Below, one piece after another: positions 24,701 to 35,053 of a stretch of 64,000 nt of DNA (the stretch's first letter is position 1; every line of letters begins with the position of its first letter). The stretch spans positions 186,001 to 250,000 of the forward strand of contig CM033124.1 of the NCBI GenBank assembly GCA_019321725.1, in the 5' to 3' direction. The DNA comes from Paulownia fortunei. Its lineage: Eukaryota > Streptophyta > Magnoliopsida > Lamiales > Paulowniaceae. A program made the translations under genes and the position numbers. The notes beneath the pieces were generated by a model. It saw only the letters and a program-made list of their open reading frames with translations. It did no database searches and was not told where the DNA came from.

Positions 24701-27700
24701 CCTGCACCTTAAATTAGAAGAGATGCTTGCTTTTGGAGCTTCTTTATCAATGAATTTGGATTTTCAACGTGTTCATAATGCTGAAATGAATACCCTCTTG
24801 CAGTTCTTTATGCCTTTTTCGGGCTCCGACTACTTTACATTGCATGGAGATCAGATTCAAAAGCTTCTCAGAAAAAAGAAATGGAGGAAGTACGTTCCAG
24901 TATGAAATTTGATTTGCATATTTTAGTTTTCTTTTTCTCCTCTCGAGCTTAAGCTATTTCCTGTCTTAGCGTTCTTTTGTTTAAAAAAATATTTCTTCAG
25001 TTGACTCTTGAAGTGTTATTGTAGATATTGATGTTTGTACAATTGTATATGTATTATTCCTGTGAAAAATGATGATGCAACTGATGCTATTATGTCATGA
25101 TGGTGGCTTTAAATGCTTTATTTTTTTAGATGCTGTGGTTAAGCCATCTTACTGTGATAGTTTGTTCTTGCATGGTTGACTCCCAAATACTAATTTTTAA
25201 ATTCTCTAGTTTGTGCAGTCACCCTGTTCATATTGCCACTTTTCTAATTAACTTGACACAATAAAAGTGGATGTATTTGCAGAGCACAAAGGTCTGCAAC
25301 ACATTCCCCACTCTCTTTCTTAGCTGAACAAATTAGTTTGTCTTTATAATTCTTAAGTTTGATAAACAGAGTATATCTGGCCTGTAAATCTGTCCAATAC
25401 ACTCCCTGATCTGTTACCCATGCTTTATAGCCATTGGCTTTTAACATTGGTGTCAACCAATTCTATGATAGTTATACCTAAACACAATCTGAGCTCATAA
25501 ACAATGACAAACACTATCTATTGCTTAATAATATTCCTATCGTCCTTTGAAGGTGATGCTTCACGAGCAAACTATATATGTTAGTCATTGATACTGTCAT
25601 ATTGCTAGGAACTTAAAGATACTTCTCATTTCTGTCTTTATCCTACCTTGTTAGCCTTGGTGAGTTTCTGCTTAATTGCTGCATAATGTTTTGGTGAAGT
25701 TTGAAATATCACACACATTTTGCTTGCTGCATGGATCAACTTGCTGTCAACCTTTTCATGTCTTTCTCCTGACTTTCTTTTGTATTATATACTGCCAAGT
25801 TGGGCTTGAGACTCTGTGAATATTACAGGTAGAAGAGAAACTTGAAGCTGGACAAGGGAAAACAACATTCCGACGTTTCTTTTCTAGATTTTGTACGCCA
25901 ATCTATTTAGAGGTATATCTTGTTCTTTTTGTATAAGAGGCATATTGGGAAACTAGTATAACATGCTTACCTTTTTTTTTTATTATTATTATTATTATTA
26001 TAATTTCTGTCAGTTTTGAAAAAGTATCAAAATTCTGCATACTCACGCAGTCAGAATTGTTGTACTTTTCTTTATTTTTCTGCTTTTACTTGAGACCTTG
26101 TAGATTGAAGTGCAAGTTACTGATGTTTGTCCCCTGCAATGATCTGTGTGTGCAGTCATTTATCTTGACATTTTTAGCAGAGTGGGGAGACCGTAGCCAG
26201 ATAGCGACAATTGCTGTAAGCTTGTTTATTTGTTTGTCAAGTTTTCTTGCATTATATGTATTTCAAAGTTCAAACAATCTGGACTCTCGCTGTGGTTATC
26301 GATTCTTATTTTATCTTCTAAATAATTTTTTTATTTTTTAAATCGCGACAAGATTTTTTTGTCTATTCTTGGTACAATAGCTTCAAATGCATGTTGCATA
26401 GGATATTTTGAAATTCATTTAGCCTTATTCAAGGCATAAACCATTAAAATTTTCCTTTATGTTTTAAGCAACCAATTTGTAAGTTAACAACCAAGAATCA
26501 TCTAAATGTGACAAATCATGGTTGAAATTCCCCAAAATTCATTTTTAAAGCTGTGAAGATTTTACACCGAAAATCAGATCAAGCAACCAGGGTCTTGGGT
26601 TATAGGTATTTGTTTATACAGGTAAAAGTGCTAGCATAAGGAAAGAACACTATAAATTGCTGAAATGAAATGGAAAAAAAGGGAGGATATTCTCAGTTTC
26701 TTGTGAAAAATATTATGTATAAAATTATGAGCATTAGAACAGAACACTGTAAAATGTCGAATGAAAAACAGGAAGGCAGAACAAATAGATTACACAAAAA
26801 TTATATTTAGCTGTGCAAGAAGAAAATATAAATTTTATACTAGTTTGATCGGGTAATCTAATACTCATTCGGGTTTTTGGGTAGGATTTCTCTTAGACTC
26901 TTACCCAAAACCGAACCGACTTAACAGTGTCGGGTATCTGCTACCAGATACCCCCACAATTTATTTCAAAGTATATGAACCTATGTCCCAGAGCCCAATC
27001 GGATTGGGTCGGAACCTGATTTACCTGAACAGTATGCCCACCCCTAACGGAGCTTGTTTAGAATTTTGGAGGACTTCAAGATTCATTTGGGTTAGGCAGA
27101 CAAATATTTGATTTTTCATGGGCATCAAGAGCTGTATTAGTCTACATGTCTTTTTTGTGGAATCCAATCATCTCTGATCAGCTCATAGGGTTCTCTTCTC
27201 TTTTTCATGATTCACATGAACCTGCATGAAAAAGTTGGACTCAGGTCAGGTTTAAAAACCTTACATGACTTGTGTAGGCCTGCTTTTGACTGACATTGTA
27301 ACTTGTCAAAACCAGACAAAACCATAGCTTGAGCTTTCCAACATTCCTTAAGCTTTTCTTGTTAATTATAGTCCTGAACAGCGAAAACAGTGATAAGAGG
27401 ATTATGAATCTCAAGCTGCCCTTAAACATTTTGAACTCGCCTGATCTTTTGCTCTGAAAACTTTTACCAGTTATTATGCTACAGTATGCAGAATTTTGAA
27501 CATCATTGTACTCTGAGCCTGTTGGCATCATTGTTCCTAGTTGTATAAATGATGACTTCCAACAAAAAAGAACAGGAATTGATGGCTCTTACAGTTTTCG
27601 CATTTTGAGTTGAATTGTCATAGAAGAATTGCTAATGTGTTAAGAGGACTATTAAACTTTTTGTTTACTTGAAAAGAGTTTTTTTTCCCTCTTCCACAGC

Positions 27701-27888
27701 TAGCAACACATAAAAATGCTGTTGGAGTTGCTGTAGGGGCCTCTATAGGACACACTATTTGTACATCTTTGGCAGTGATCGGTGGAAGTATGCTGGCATC
27801 AAAGATTTCACAGCGTACTGTCGCGGCAATAGGAGGATTGCTTTTCCTCGGGTTTTCTTTGTCTTCATACTTTTATCCTCCACTATGA
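21783..27888 (+). CDS. GDT1-like protein 5 type membrane transporter (UPF0016/TMEM165 family), 9 exons
   Basis: Member of the GDT1/TMEM165 family of secretory-pathway Mn2+/Ca2+ transporters. Exons: 21783-21890, 21988-22044, 22751-22891, 23205-23303, 23476-23548, 24804-24889, 25829-25912, 26156-26215, 27700-27888. Phases agree throughout and give 298 residues, close to Arabidopsis GDT1-like 5. Residues 1-36 form a hydrophobic signal peptide ending ...QILAQ. The two family signatures E-x-G-D-x-[ST] are present as EIGDET (about 102-107, split across exons 3 and 4) and EWGDRS (about 225-230). Each lies in a hydrophobic segment, as expected for the two inverted halves of the transporter. A charged, Lys/Glu-rich loop separates the halves. 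The C-terminus is hydrophobic and ends YFYPPL. A TATA box lies upstream. The subcellular site (Golgi or another endomembrane) is inferred from the family. Confidence 0.95.
22045..22750 (+). other. Intron 2 of the GDT1-like gene
   Basis: GT-AG intron (GTCAGT donor) carrying the minisatellite at 22120-22277. Otherwise it is ordinary AT-rich intron sequence. Confidence 0.75.
22120..22277. repeat. Minisatellite of about 51-54 bp, three copies
   Basis: Copies start at 22120, 22171 and 22225. Each opens with g(c/t)(c/t)ttgatt followed by a gtcgc(a/g)ta core, and copies 1 and 3 share a cagcttta segment. A partial copy precedes them near 22096. They lie in intron 2 of the GDT1-like gene. Confidence 0.75.
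23549..24803 (+). other. Intron 5 of the GDT1-like gene
   Basis: Intron of about 1.25 kb. The segment 23936-24483 has imperfect inverted ends around catgg...atgggc and may be a decayed non-autonomous DNA transposon. No coding sequence was recognised. Confidence 0.6.
26216..27699 (+). other. Intron 8 of the GDT1-like gene
   Basis: Intron of about 1.5 kb. The stretch from about 26850 to 27053 resembles the right part of a plant hAT-type MITE: a Gly/Cys-rich-codon-like cgggt/acccg segment ending in gcccacccctaac. A matching left end was not found. Confidence 0.55.
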
Positions 27889-28901
27889 TCATGAAAGTTT
27901 TGTAGATTAACATGGTATATTTTTACATGTGGTGCTATGCCTGAAAAGATTTTTTTAATTTTTTTTTTCATAGTGCTCATTTTGTTTTCTAGGAAATATT
28001 TGTAACCTTTCAACGACAGATTTCTTGGCGTATTATACATGTAGTATAGATTGGAAGTATGTTACATACTTGTTCCAGTGTGGGCAATATTTGAATTAAT
28101 TGTTTATTAATTGCAAGGTAGCTTGCGTTGCCAATTCTTGTCCCAAGTTTTGATGCTTTTCCATGAATTTATTGTGTACATACTCTTTTCAACTTTATAT
28201 CCAGTATTCTGTCCAAACAAGTTTGTCTTTGATTATAGATATTAACCAACCATTATGGAAAAGACTCTGCACCAATGTAGTCGTTGTGGTTTGGCTGCAT
28301 GACAATGTCACAAGGCATTAAAGTTAGCAATCAGAGACATATGGTCATTTCATTTCTAGAAACTGAATGGTTAACTCCCACCGATCTGGCTTGAAATCAA
28401 TTTCGTTTATCGGCAGCAACCAATAACAGCGGAAGTAGGCAGGCTGTAACTAGTTGACAGATAAAATAACCAGCAGAGAACACTACTCTAATACAGCCAA
28501 AATATGACCAAGTAAATTTTAAGACATGGAGATTGGTTTCGTGAACTTATAATCAGATCAATAATTAGCTTTGTGTCTACATGTTCTTCCTACCAAATTT
28601 GATACAAATGGTACTTAATCGATATAATAGAATCATGTTTGGGAAGAAACTCTCAACTTGTGAGCATATTTTATGGTACACGGGCAGCTTGGAAACCATA
28701 AGGATCTTTAGAGTTTTCAATTGGGTGTTTGTAGGGTGAACTGTTTGCTTTGCCAGTCGGTGAAGGTCCTTTAGGCAAACCAAACTGGCCTTCCAAAATG
28801 GTATATTGAATACTTAATAGCTGAACCTAATAGGCTACTGCCATTATTCGATCTCCATAACTTGAATAACAGTTAAGAGGGTTGGCAGATTCATCAGAAT
28901 T

Positions 28902-28925
28902 ATGTGTGTGTGTGTGTGTGTGTGT
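28902..28925. repeat. (GT)n microsatellite
   Basis: Twelve GT units in the spacer upstream of the CRIB gene. Confidence 0.9.
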
Positions 28926-29391
28926 TATTAGCCTTCATTAGAAATCATAAGAACTGTATTGCCTCTTAAAAGGCAATCAAGACACCAAGTTAACAACCAT
29001 AAGAAGAAGTTTATTTGCAATTAAAATTTAGCTTCTTGCATGGTATATGCAACTAATACAGTTTTTCTCCTTTGAAATCAAGTAAATAAACAATTAGTTC
29101 GCATGTAGCCGATGGCTTCTTGAAGTCCTAACAGTCAGAAGTTTGCTTATAATGTACTCATTTTTTGGTGGAGTCTAACCAAAGCGTATTCGTTTGGAAT
29201 AAAAAGAAAGGTAAAGAGATCATAAGACAAGGAAATCAGACTACAATGAGGCGATTTGGTAGCCCAGGAAAAAATGTATGGGTGGCTTCTCCTTTAAGAG
29301 AGGCAAGTGAAAGAGGAGCCCACCATTTAGAACTAACAGAGAGAGCGTTGGATCTCCCTGTTTCTGTCATCAAACTTGAGTGGACATTGAC

Positions 29392-29399
29392 TATAAATA
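29392..29399 (+). promoter_or_regulatory. Probable TATA box of the RIC gene
   Basis: TATAAATA 125 bases upstream of the start codon. The implied leader contains a (CT)n run at 29488-29512 that ends just before the ATG, a common arrangement in plant core promoters and leaders. Confidence 0.55.
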
Positions 29400-29487
29400 C
29401 GCAGTGCAATTCTAACTTGGAAATAAAACAAGTACGTAGCATATATCATAACAATCCCATTCTCCCAAACCACCTCATAACTTGTCA

Positions 29488-29512
29488 TCTCTCTCTCTCT
29501 CTCTCTCTCTCT
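29488..29512 (+). repeat. (CT)n microsatellite in 5' leader
   Basis: Twelve CT units ending five bases before the ATG of the CRIB gene. Confidence 0.9.
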
Positions 29513-29516
29513 GAAC

Positions 29517-30456
29517 ATGAGGGATAGAATGGAAAGATTTGTACTACTTCCCTTCACTGCGGGTTGCATCTCTGAATCGAGCATTGCAGTTGGGCTGCAG
29601 CAAGCTAAAAGATCAAAGCTGGAAACCAACTCAACTCCCACAAGTGCTACTCTCTTACACAACCTTAAAATTCTCTTTTCCCCATATTTTTTCACCTTTT
29701 GGGAGGGCTTACTTTTGTTTTGGCTGTGAAGGAACTCGTGAAGGAGAAAAGGAGGAAGAAGAAGAGGAATATGAAGACGACGAAGAAAGTTTATCGGGTG
29801 AAAGCTTGAAGAGCCCTGTAAGCCTATTGGCACTTCCAAGGTTCCAAAAGCTGTTCAAGAATTTCAAGAACTTCTCTCTGTCATTTGGTAAGTGATTCAG
29901 CAATACAAACCAAGATTTTAAATGAAAGAAGAAGCTTTTTGCTGCACTCTTATAAAATCACAATTAGCATAGCCACTAGTGCACATGAACATGATCAAAT
30001 TGCTATCAAATTTAAATTCCCAAACCTAATATGCAGGTTACAGAATGATTTCTAAATCCTCTCTTTTTCTCTCTGCATGTCTAGTGTTTGCATCCTATCT
30101 TTTTCATGCATGAATTGACACACGCACACAGGTGTGTATATATATATATATATTTTTTTTTTGAGTGTGTGTGTGTGCGTGTATATTCATAACTCTTAAT
30201 ATATCCGTTTTCAGTATACAAAGACGAGTTTGAAGAAATGGAGATGGTGATGGACATTGGATCTCCAACAGATGTGAAGCACGTGACTCACATAGGTTTG
30301 GATGGTTGTGCAAGCTCAATCCTCTCAAAGGGCTGGAATAATCCCAACGAACCAGAGATGATCAATCTCCCTTCTTTTCCTTTGACACCACTTGAGCTTG
30401 CTATGGCAACGCATGCTGACAAACCCAGTGTCAGGAGTTTGCTGGAAACCAAATGA
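29517..30456 (+). CDS. ROP-interactive CRIB motif protein (RIC family), 3 exons
   Basis: Effector of plant Rho-type (ROP) GTPases; the CRIB motif binds the active GTPase, usually at the plasma membrane or cytoskeleton. Proposed exons: 29517-29643, 29732-29887, 30215-30456, giving 174 residues, in the RIC size range. The N-terminus MERFVLLPFTAGCISESSIA matches the RIC opening motif FVLLPFS-GC-S-SSVAVG. A Glu-rich stretch near residues 46-60 precedes a basic/aromatic segment (LPRFQKLFKNFKNFSLSFG) and the CRIB core IGSPTDVKHVTHIG near residues 109-122, with both conserved histidines. The final intron is clear (GTAAGT...TTTCAG). The first intron is only 88 bases with a weak GTGCTA donor; it is inferred because the two halves are in different frames. 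An upstream (CT)n leader and TATA box support the start. Confidence 0.88.
30137..30152. repeat. (TA)n microsatellite
   Basis: Eight TA units followed by a T run and GT units, in the last intron of the CRIB gene. Confidence 0.85.
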
Positions 30457-32033
30457 AGAAATTATCATGGCAATGGCAGTAGCAATGGAGAGTGACAGAG
30501 GGACATGGCATACTGAAATCTGAATGTATAAAACCACTAAAAGTTATCTGAGAGTCCATGAATTGTTTACTCATGTATATTTAGTGTTTATTGTGGTCAT
30601 CGTTATTTGTGTAACTCTGTGGAACCTCTTAATGCACAACTTTTTGCAGTTATGATTTTGGTCCAATTCTTTAGATACAGAAGAGGATTATGCACACAAA
30701 AAGATAACAAAGCCTAATTGCAATGCAAAAGTTCCAGGAGATGTGTGAACAAAAATCCAATACACAAAAGTCGACTTTTATGGCATTTATTAGTTCTTAA
30801 TAAGGAAATTTACCAGCTATAGCTTCAAAGTTCCCCCGATCATTTCGATATACTTTGGGAGGACAAGATGCTAGGATGGTAGGTAGTGATCTAGACTAAT
30901 AATGGGATTATTGATCTAGGAGCAGTTTGATTTGGCACAATCCAATCATCGACTGAAGCCAATCCCTTGTTGCCATAGTTAGCTAGCTCAAGAAGCTACA
31001 CATACTTACTTTCAAGGTATGCAGTGCAAATGTAGCAAACCACCAAATTATGTCACTTCCAGCCAGTTAAACTTGGCTATGCTCCATTGCCACTTCAGTA
31101 TACAGTTATAATTAAGCCTATGTAGAGATAATGGTTGTGTGTGTGTGTGTGTTGGGGGGGGGGGGGGGGGGGGGAGTTGTTGAGTGTATTTGGGTTGGTA
31201 TAAGAGTTTTGGATGTTGGGATTGTTTGGGGTGTCAAGCAAGAGTGACACATTGCCTACCTGAATCCAAACTCCATCAGTTTCATTTTACTTTGGGAGAA
31301 GTTATAATGTCATTCCAACTAGAGAAAAGATCATTTTACCATTGTCAAGAAGCAAATAATTGAAACCAAAGATCCCATCCCAGTCTACCTCCAGAATGTG
31401 AAGGTATCTCACTCAACAAACTCAAGTCCACATCAAAGGTGCTGGGGGATTCTGACTCAAAGCTCATATGTTAAGCAAAATGATTCACCCTTTCTCTAAT
31501 CATAAACAGTAGAACCACAATCCAACTGAGGGATACATGTCCCTCTTTGTGCACGTAAGAATTGTTAACTTTATCTCTGCTATGAAGACAACATTAAAAA
31601 CAGTTCCAACAACAGTGCTATCATGTTTCTGTTTTTCGGTGAGCAGAAAAAGAAGGATAAGCGAAAACCCAGATGTGGGAACGACATTACAGGTAGCTAC
31701 AGTGGGCAATACTTGTATTGTACTTCTCTACTTGTCTTGTCAGTCAAAATACCAGATCCCAAATTTGGTCCTACTATAGATAATCATCTCTATGAGGCAC
31801 TTACAAAGAAATTAACGCCAGATATAAAAGTCTTTAATTTTGCATGAATAAGGATAATAACCATAACAATTATCAAACAAATTTTGATTTCTACACAGCT
31901 GTGGTTAGCATCTGAGATGCAACTGCATTTCACTTTTTCACATCACTTGGGCCCACAAAATTTCCAGTTACTTTTGCACTTCATACTTGAAAATTGACAA
32001 ATGGAAAAAGAGGTTCAAAGAAGAGATGCAACA
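30457..32033. other. Intergenic between convergent RIC and PPR genes
   Basis: The two flanking genes converge here, so both 3' UTRs fall in this stretch. The middle holds a (GT)n tract joined to a 21-base G run at 31135-31174. No other gene was recognised. Confidence 0.6.
31135..31174. repeat. (GT)n tract followed by a 21-G homopolymer
   Basis: Nine GT units (31135-31152), one T, then 21 consecutive G bases (31154-31174). Confidence 0.95.
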
Positions 32034-33920
32034 TCATTCCGCCAGTAGCTCATGTCTCTGCACTCCCATGGCTTTCCACATTCCATCAATTACATACTTG
32101 CATGTAAGGCTATTTGGTGCAAATCCTAATTTTGCCATCCTATCTTGGAATTCCATTAACTGAGAAGGGTCACCTTCCTCGGAGAGTATCCTAACAAGTG
32201 CATTATAACATTCTCCATCAAAGATTTGAAATTCCTTGGCGCAGAAACTCAACAGTGATTCCACTTCAAAGATATTTTTCTCTTTGCATAGCCCATTCAC
32301 TAAAACTCTGCAAATTTCAATATCTAGCACCAAACCAGATTCAACCATCTCTTGCATCAAGAACAGAGCCTCCATGCTTCTGCTTAATCCACACAAACCT
32401 CCAATAATAGCTCTATATGCACTCAAATTAGGCTTCAAATCCTTTGATACCATCTCCGCTTTCAATTCTAATGCGTCCTTCACAAATTTGCCCCTACAAA
32501 GAGAATCAATTAACTCATTATACACTTCCTCACTAGGCAGATAACCATTTTGGGACATCTGTTCCACAAGAGACTTTGCTGCAAATGGCCTATTGTCCTT
32601 ACATAAAGCAAGTATCAAATAACCATATATATCTCGAGAAATCATAACACCAAAGCGTGTGAGCTCCAGCACCAAATTCAGTGCAGATATCATTCTATCC
32701 AGATCCTGATATCCTTTTACGAGCAGCCAACAAGTAAAATTATCAGGGCAAACCCCACTTCCAATCATGTCAAACAACATGTATCTTGCCTCTTGCATCA
32801 TCCCCTCTTTGCAATATCCATATATTAGAGTATTGTACGAAACAGCATCGGGCTTCAACCCTCTACGAACCATCAGATGGAACAACCGCTGAGCCTCTCT
32901 CACACTACCGCCCTTACAGAGACCATTTATCAAGGTCGTGTATGTGATCAAATCAGGAATCACACCTCTCCTACACATGATATTATACAAATAAACTGCA
33001 TCCTTCAACCTCCCTTTCTTGCAATACCTATCAATAAGCATATTATACGTTACGATATCCGGGTCAAATCCTTCTTCCTCCATTCTCTCCAAGAATTCAT
33101 TTACCTTATCCACATCGCCCTCCTTGCACAAGATGTGAGTCAATATATTAAATGTGCATGCGTTCGGATGTAACTCAATTCTCCTCATCTCTTCATAAAT
33201 TTCCCAACATTTTCCTACATAATCCATCTTCGACAGCCCATTCAGAAGACAATTAGTTGTAACGATACTCGGAACGAACCCAAGCTTCACCATTTTTCTA
33301 AAAGCTCGAAAACTTTCTTTAACCATACCCTTTCTGAGATAAGCCTTGATGAGCATGTCAAATACAACAGGGTCCCAATTACAGTCATTCGTAGACAAAA
33401 GCAGGCTCTCATACACATTCAATCGTTCGGAAACATTTCCATTTCCATACAACTGCACTAATTCTAACAGGATCTTCATTGCTTGCTTAAAATGTTTAGA
33501 CCACACCAAAATGTGAATCATAATGCAGTAATTCTGTGCATTCGGTTTAAGACCCAAGCCATTCCTTACCCAATTGAAGAAAGTGAGGGTTGCGGATGAA
33601 TCAGACTGGCATCTCAGCAGGATTCTGGAGAATTCATGGCTGGTGAAACGACTAAATAACCCTTGCTCTTGGAGATAGTCCCAAAAGACGTGGTCTTTTT
33701 GCTTGAGGGATGAGCAGACGAGCGGGACAACGTTGTTTGGATTCTGGGTTTCGGGGAGAAAATTGTAAACTGGGTTGGATATAGGTTTGTTGCTGCTTAC
33801 AGATTGGAGAGCAGATGGTAAGCTTGAATAATTTCTAGGTTTTGAGCGAAGAATTGGGGCCATGAAAATTGCCTCTGAATATGAAGGCAAATGGGCAGCT
33901 GATTTCAGAGCCCGACTCAT
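32034..33920 (-). CDS. P-class pentatricopeptide repeat (PPR) protein, intronless
   Basis: Sequence-specific organellar RNA-binding protein, 628 residues in one uninterrupted frame, as usual for plant PPR genes. It resembles Arabidopsis At5g40400 by overall layout (recalled, not searched). From about residue 125 there are roughly thirteen 35-residue repeats of the P type, with helix-A signatures such as VTYNMLIDRYCKKGRLKDA and ITYTTLINGLCKGGSVREA. Repeat ends in Asp or Asn (PD, PN) are the positions that set base preference. No E, E+ or DYW editing domain follows; the protein ends ...QRHELLAE. The N-terminal 60 residues are rich in Ser, Arg and Ala with few acidic residues, fitting a mitochondrial or plastid presequence. 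A second in-frame Met at residue 20 is an alternative start. The RNA target is unknown. Confidence 0.95.
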   Translation of the reverse strand: MSRALKSAAHLPSYSEAIFMAPILRSKPRNYSSLPSALQSVSSNKPISNPVYNFLPETQNPNNVVPLVCSSLKQKDHVFWDYLQEQGLFSRFTSHEFSRILLRCQSDSSATLTFFNWVRNGLGLKPNAQNYCIMIHILVWSKHFKQAMKILLELVQLYGNGNVSERLNVYESLLLSTNDCNWDPVVFDMLIKAYLRKGMVKESFRAFRKMVKLGFVPSIVTTNCLLNGLSKMDYVGKCWEIYEEMRRIELHPNACTFNILTHILCKEGDVDKVNEFLERMEEEGFDPDIVTYNMLIDRYCKKGRLKDAVYLYNIMCRRGVIPDLITYTTLINGLCKGGSVREAQRLFHLMVRRGLKPDAVSYNTLIYGYCKEGMMQEARYMLFDMIGSGVCPDNFTCWLLVKGYQDLDRMISALNLVLELTRFGVMISRDIYGYLILALCKDNRPFAAKSLVEQMSQNGYLPSEEVYNELIDSLCRGKFVKDALELKAEMVSKDLKPNLSAYRAIIGGLCGLSRSMEALFLMQEMVESGLVLDIEICRVLVNGLCKEKNIFEVESLLSFCAKEFQIFDGECYNALVRILSEEGDPSQLMEFQDRMAKLGFAPNSLTCKYVIDGMWKAMGVQRHELLAE

Positions 33921-34738
33921 GATTAAAAACCATAATAATAGTAAAGTGCTTAGATTAACAGAAAAGTTAAGCTGAGGTCAGAGAATGACAGAGTGTGGCG
34001 TTGCTGCCTCACATGACCGTGATTTCTGAGAGCTAAAGATAATCATTTTGGATGACTTCATTGTGGATGTGTGTGATAAAATCAGCAAATTAAATTGGTG
34101 GGATACTGGCCTTGAGATTTGAGTGGCAGAGGAGGGTGGCGATGGCCAACAGTGGATTTGAGGGTGCGCCGGTGATGGGATAGTAGCAGAAGAGGGTGGC
34201 GATGGGGGTAGTAGTGCTAGCGCTGGCTATGTACGAGCCTTTCACAGCAAAACCGACCAGCAGGCAAAAATATTGTTCTTTATTTTTTTACCCACCGTTA
34301 AACCATCATAGGAACAAAAGGTAAACCAAATCACAAATCCACAATTACTGGCAACTGGCAAGAATCCATCACCATTGATAAAAGCCCAAGAAAATAGTCT
34401 AACCTACACCAACCAAAACCCATTCAACAATTGTGAAAATTAGAGAGCCCACCCGGCCCACCTCACTCACACCCCCTTAGGCCTTAAGTAACAAACCTGT
34501 GAGTTTGTGACCTCTGTGTGTGCGTGTGTGTATAATACATACACAAGTACATATCTAACATATATCTCCTCTAGGGCACCCCCCCTCTCTCCCTCTCTCT
34601 CTCTCTATCTCATCGCAATTTGCATCCCTGTCAATCCCCACTCCCATCCAAGACACTCACTTCAAACACTTGGGTTTGGGGAAAAACCAAACACAGAGGA
34701 TTGTATCCGACCAATACAATACACAACCACCATTCACC
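33921..34738. other. Divergent promoter region between the PPR and small zinc-finger genes
   Basis: An 818-base region between two start codons on opposite strands, so it must carry both promoters. It contains a 60-bp direct repeat (around 34126 and 34186, core gagggtggcgatgg). On the right is a CT-rich leader at 34585-34608 just downstream of GT and TATA-like sequence near 34528-34565. No further gene was recognised. Confidence 0.65.
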
Positions 34739-35053
34739 ATGACTGGAAAAGCCAAACCTAAGAAGCATACCGCCAAGGAGATTGCTGCTAAAGTTGACGC
34801 CGCCACCACTAACCGCGGCGGAGGCAAGGCCGGCCTCTCCGATCGCTCCGGCCACGAGAAGGGCGGCCACGCCAAGCTCGAGTGCCCCCTCTGCAAGGTC
34901 ACTGCTCCTGATATCAAGTCTATGCAGATCCACCACGACGCTCGCCATCCCAAGATCCCCTTCGACGAGTCCAAGCTCAATAATCTTCACGCCACCCATG
35001 TAGCTGAATCCTCCAAGCCTAAGCCCGGCGTCCGTGGCAGCCTCAAGAAGTGA
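34739..35053 (+). CDS. Small basic C2H2-like zinc-finger protein, 104 residues, intronless
   Basis: Conserved small plant protein without a function known to me. The N-terminus MTGKAKPKKHTAKEIAAKV is Lys/Ala-rich. Near residues 50-70 there is one zinc-finger-like module, CPLC followed by twelve residues and then HHDARH, giving C-x2-C-x12-H-x4-H (or C-x2-C-x13-H-x3-H). The protein ends in the basic tail KPKPGVRGSLKK. The start was chosen at the ATG opening the conserved MTGKAKPKK motif; the frame is open further upstream, but without an ATG before it. The coding region is clearly GC-rich and rich in third-position C and G compared with the AT-rich flanks, which suggests high expression or selected codon use rather than transfer. 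A CT-rich leader lies upstream. Nucleic-acid binding is inferred from the finger and charge only. Confidence 0.88.
   Translation: MTGKAKPKKHTAKEIAAKVDAATTNRGGGKAGLSDRSGHEKGGHAKLECPLCKVTAPDIKSMQIHHDARHPKIPFDESKLNNLHATHVAESSKPKPGVRGSLKK

Larger units (their letters stand above)
27889..29516. other. Intergenic between the GDT1-like and RIC genes
   Basis: Probable 3' UTR of the GDT1-like gene for the first few hundred bases, then AT-rich spacer with a (GT)n tract at 28902-28925, then the promoter of the CRIB gene. No additional gene was recognised. Confidence 0.6.

Noticed and set aside
29165..29527. ORF upstream of and overlapping the CRIB gene
   Set aside because: It spans the TATA box and CT leader and shows no family features.
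34631..34999. Minus-strand ORFs of 122 and 107 codons
   Set aside because: Antisense shadows of the GC-rich small zinc-finger gene.
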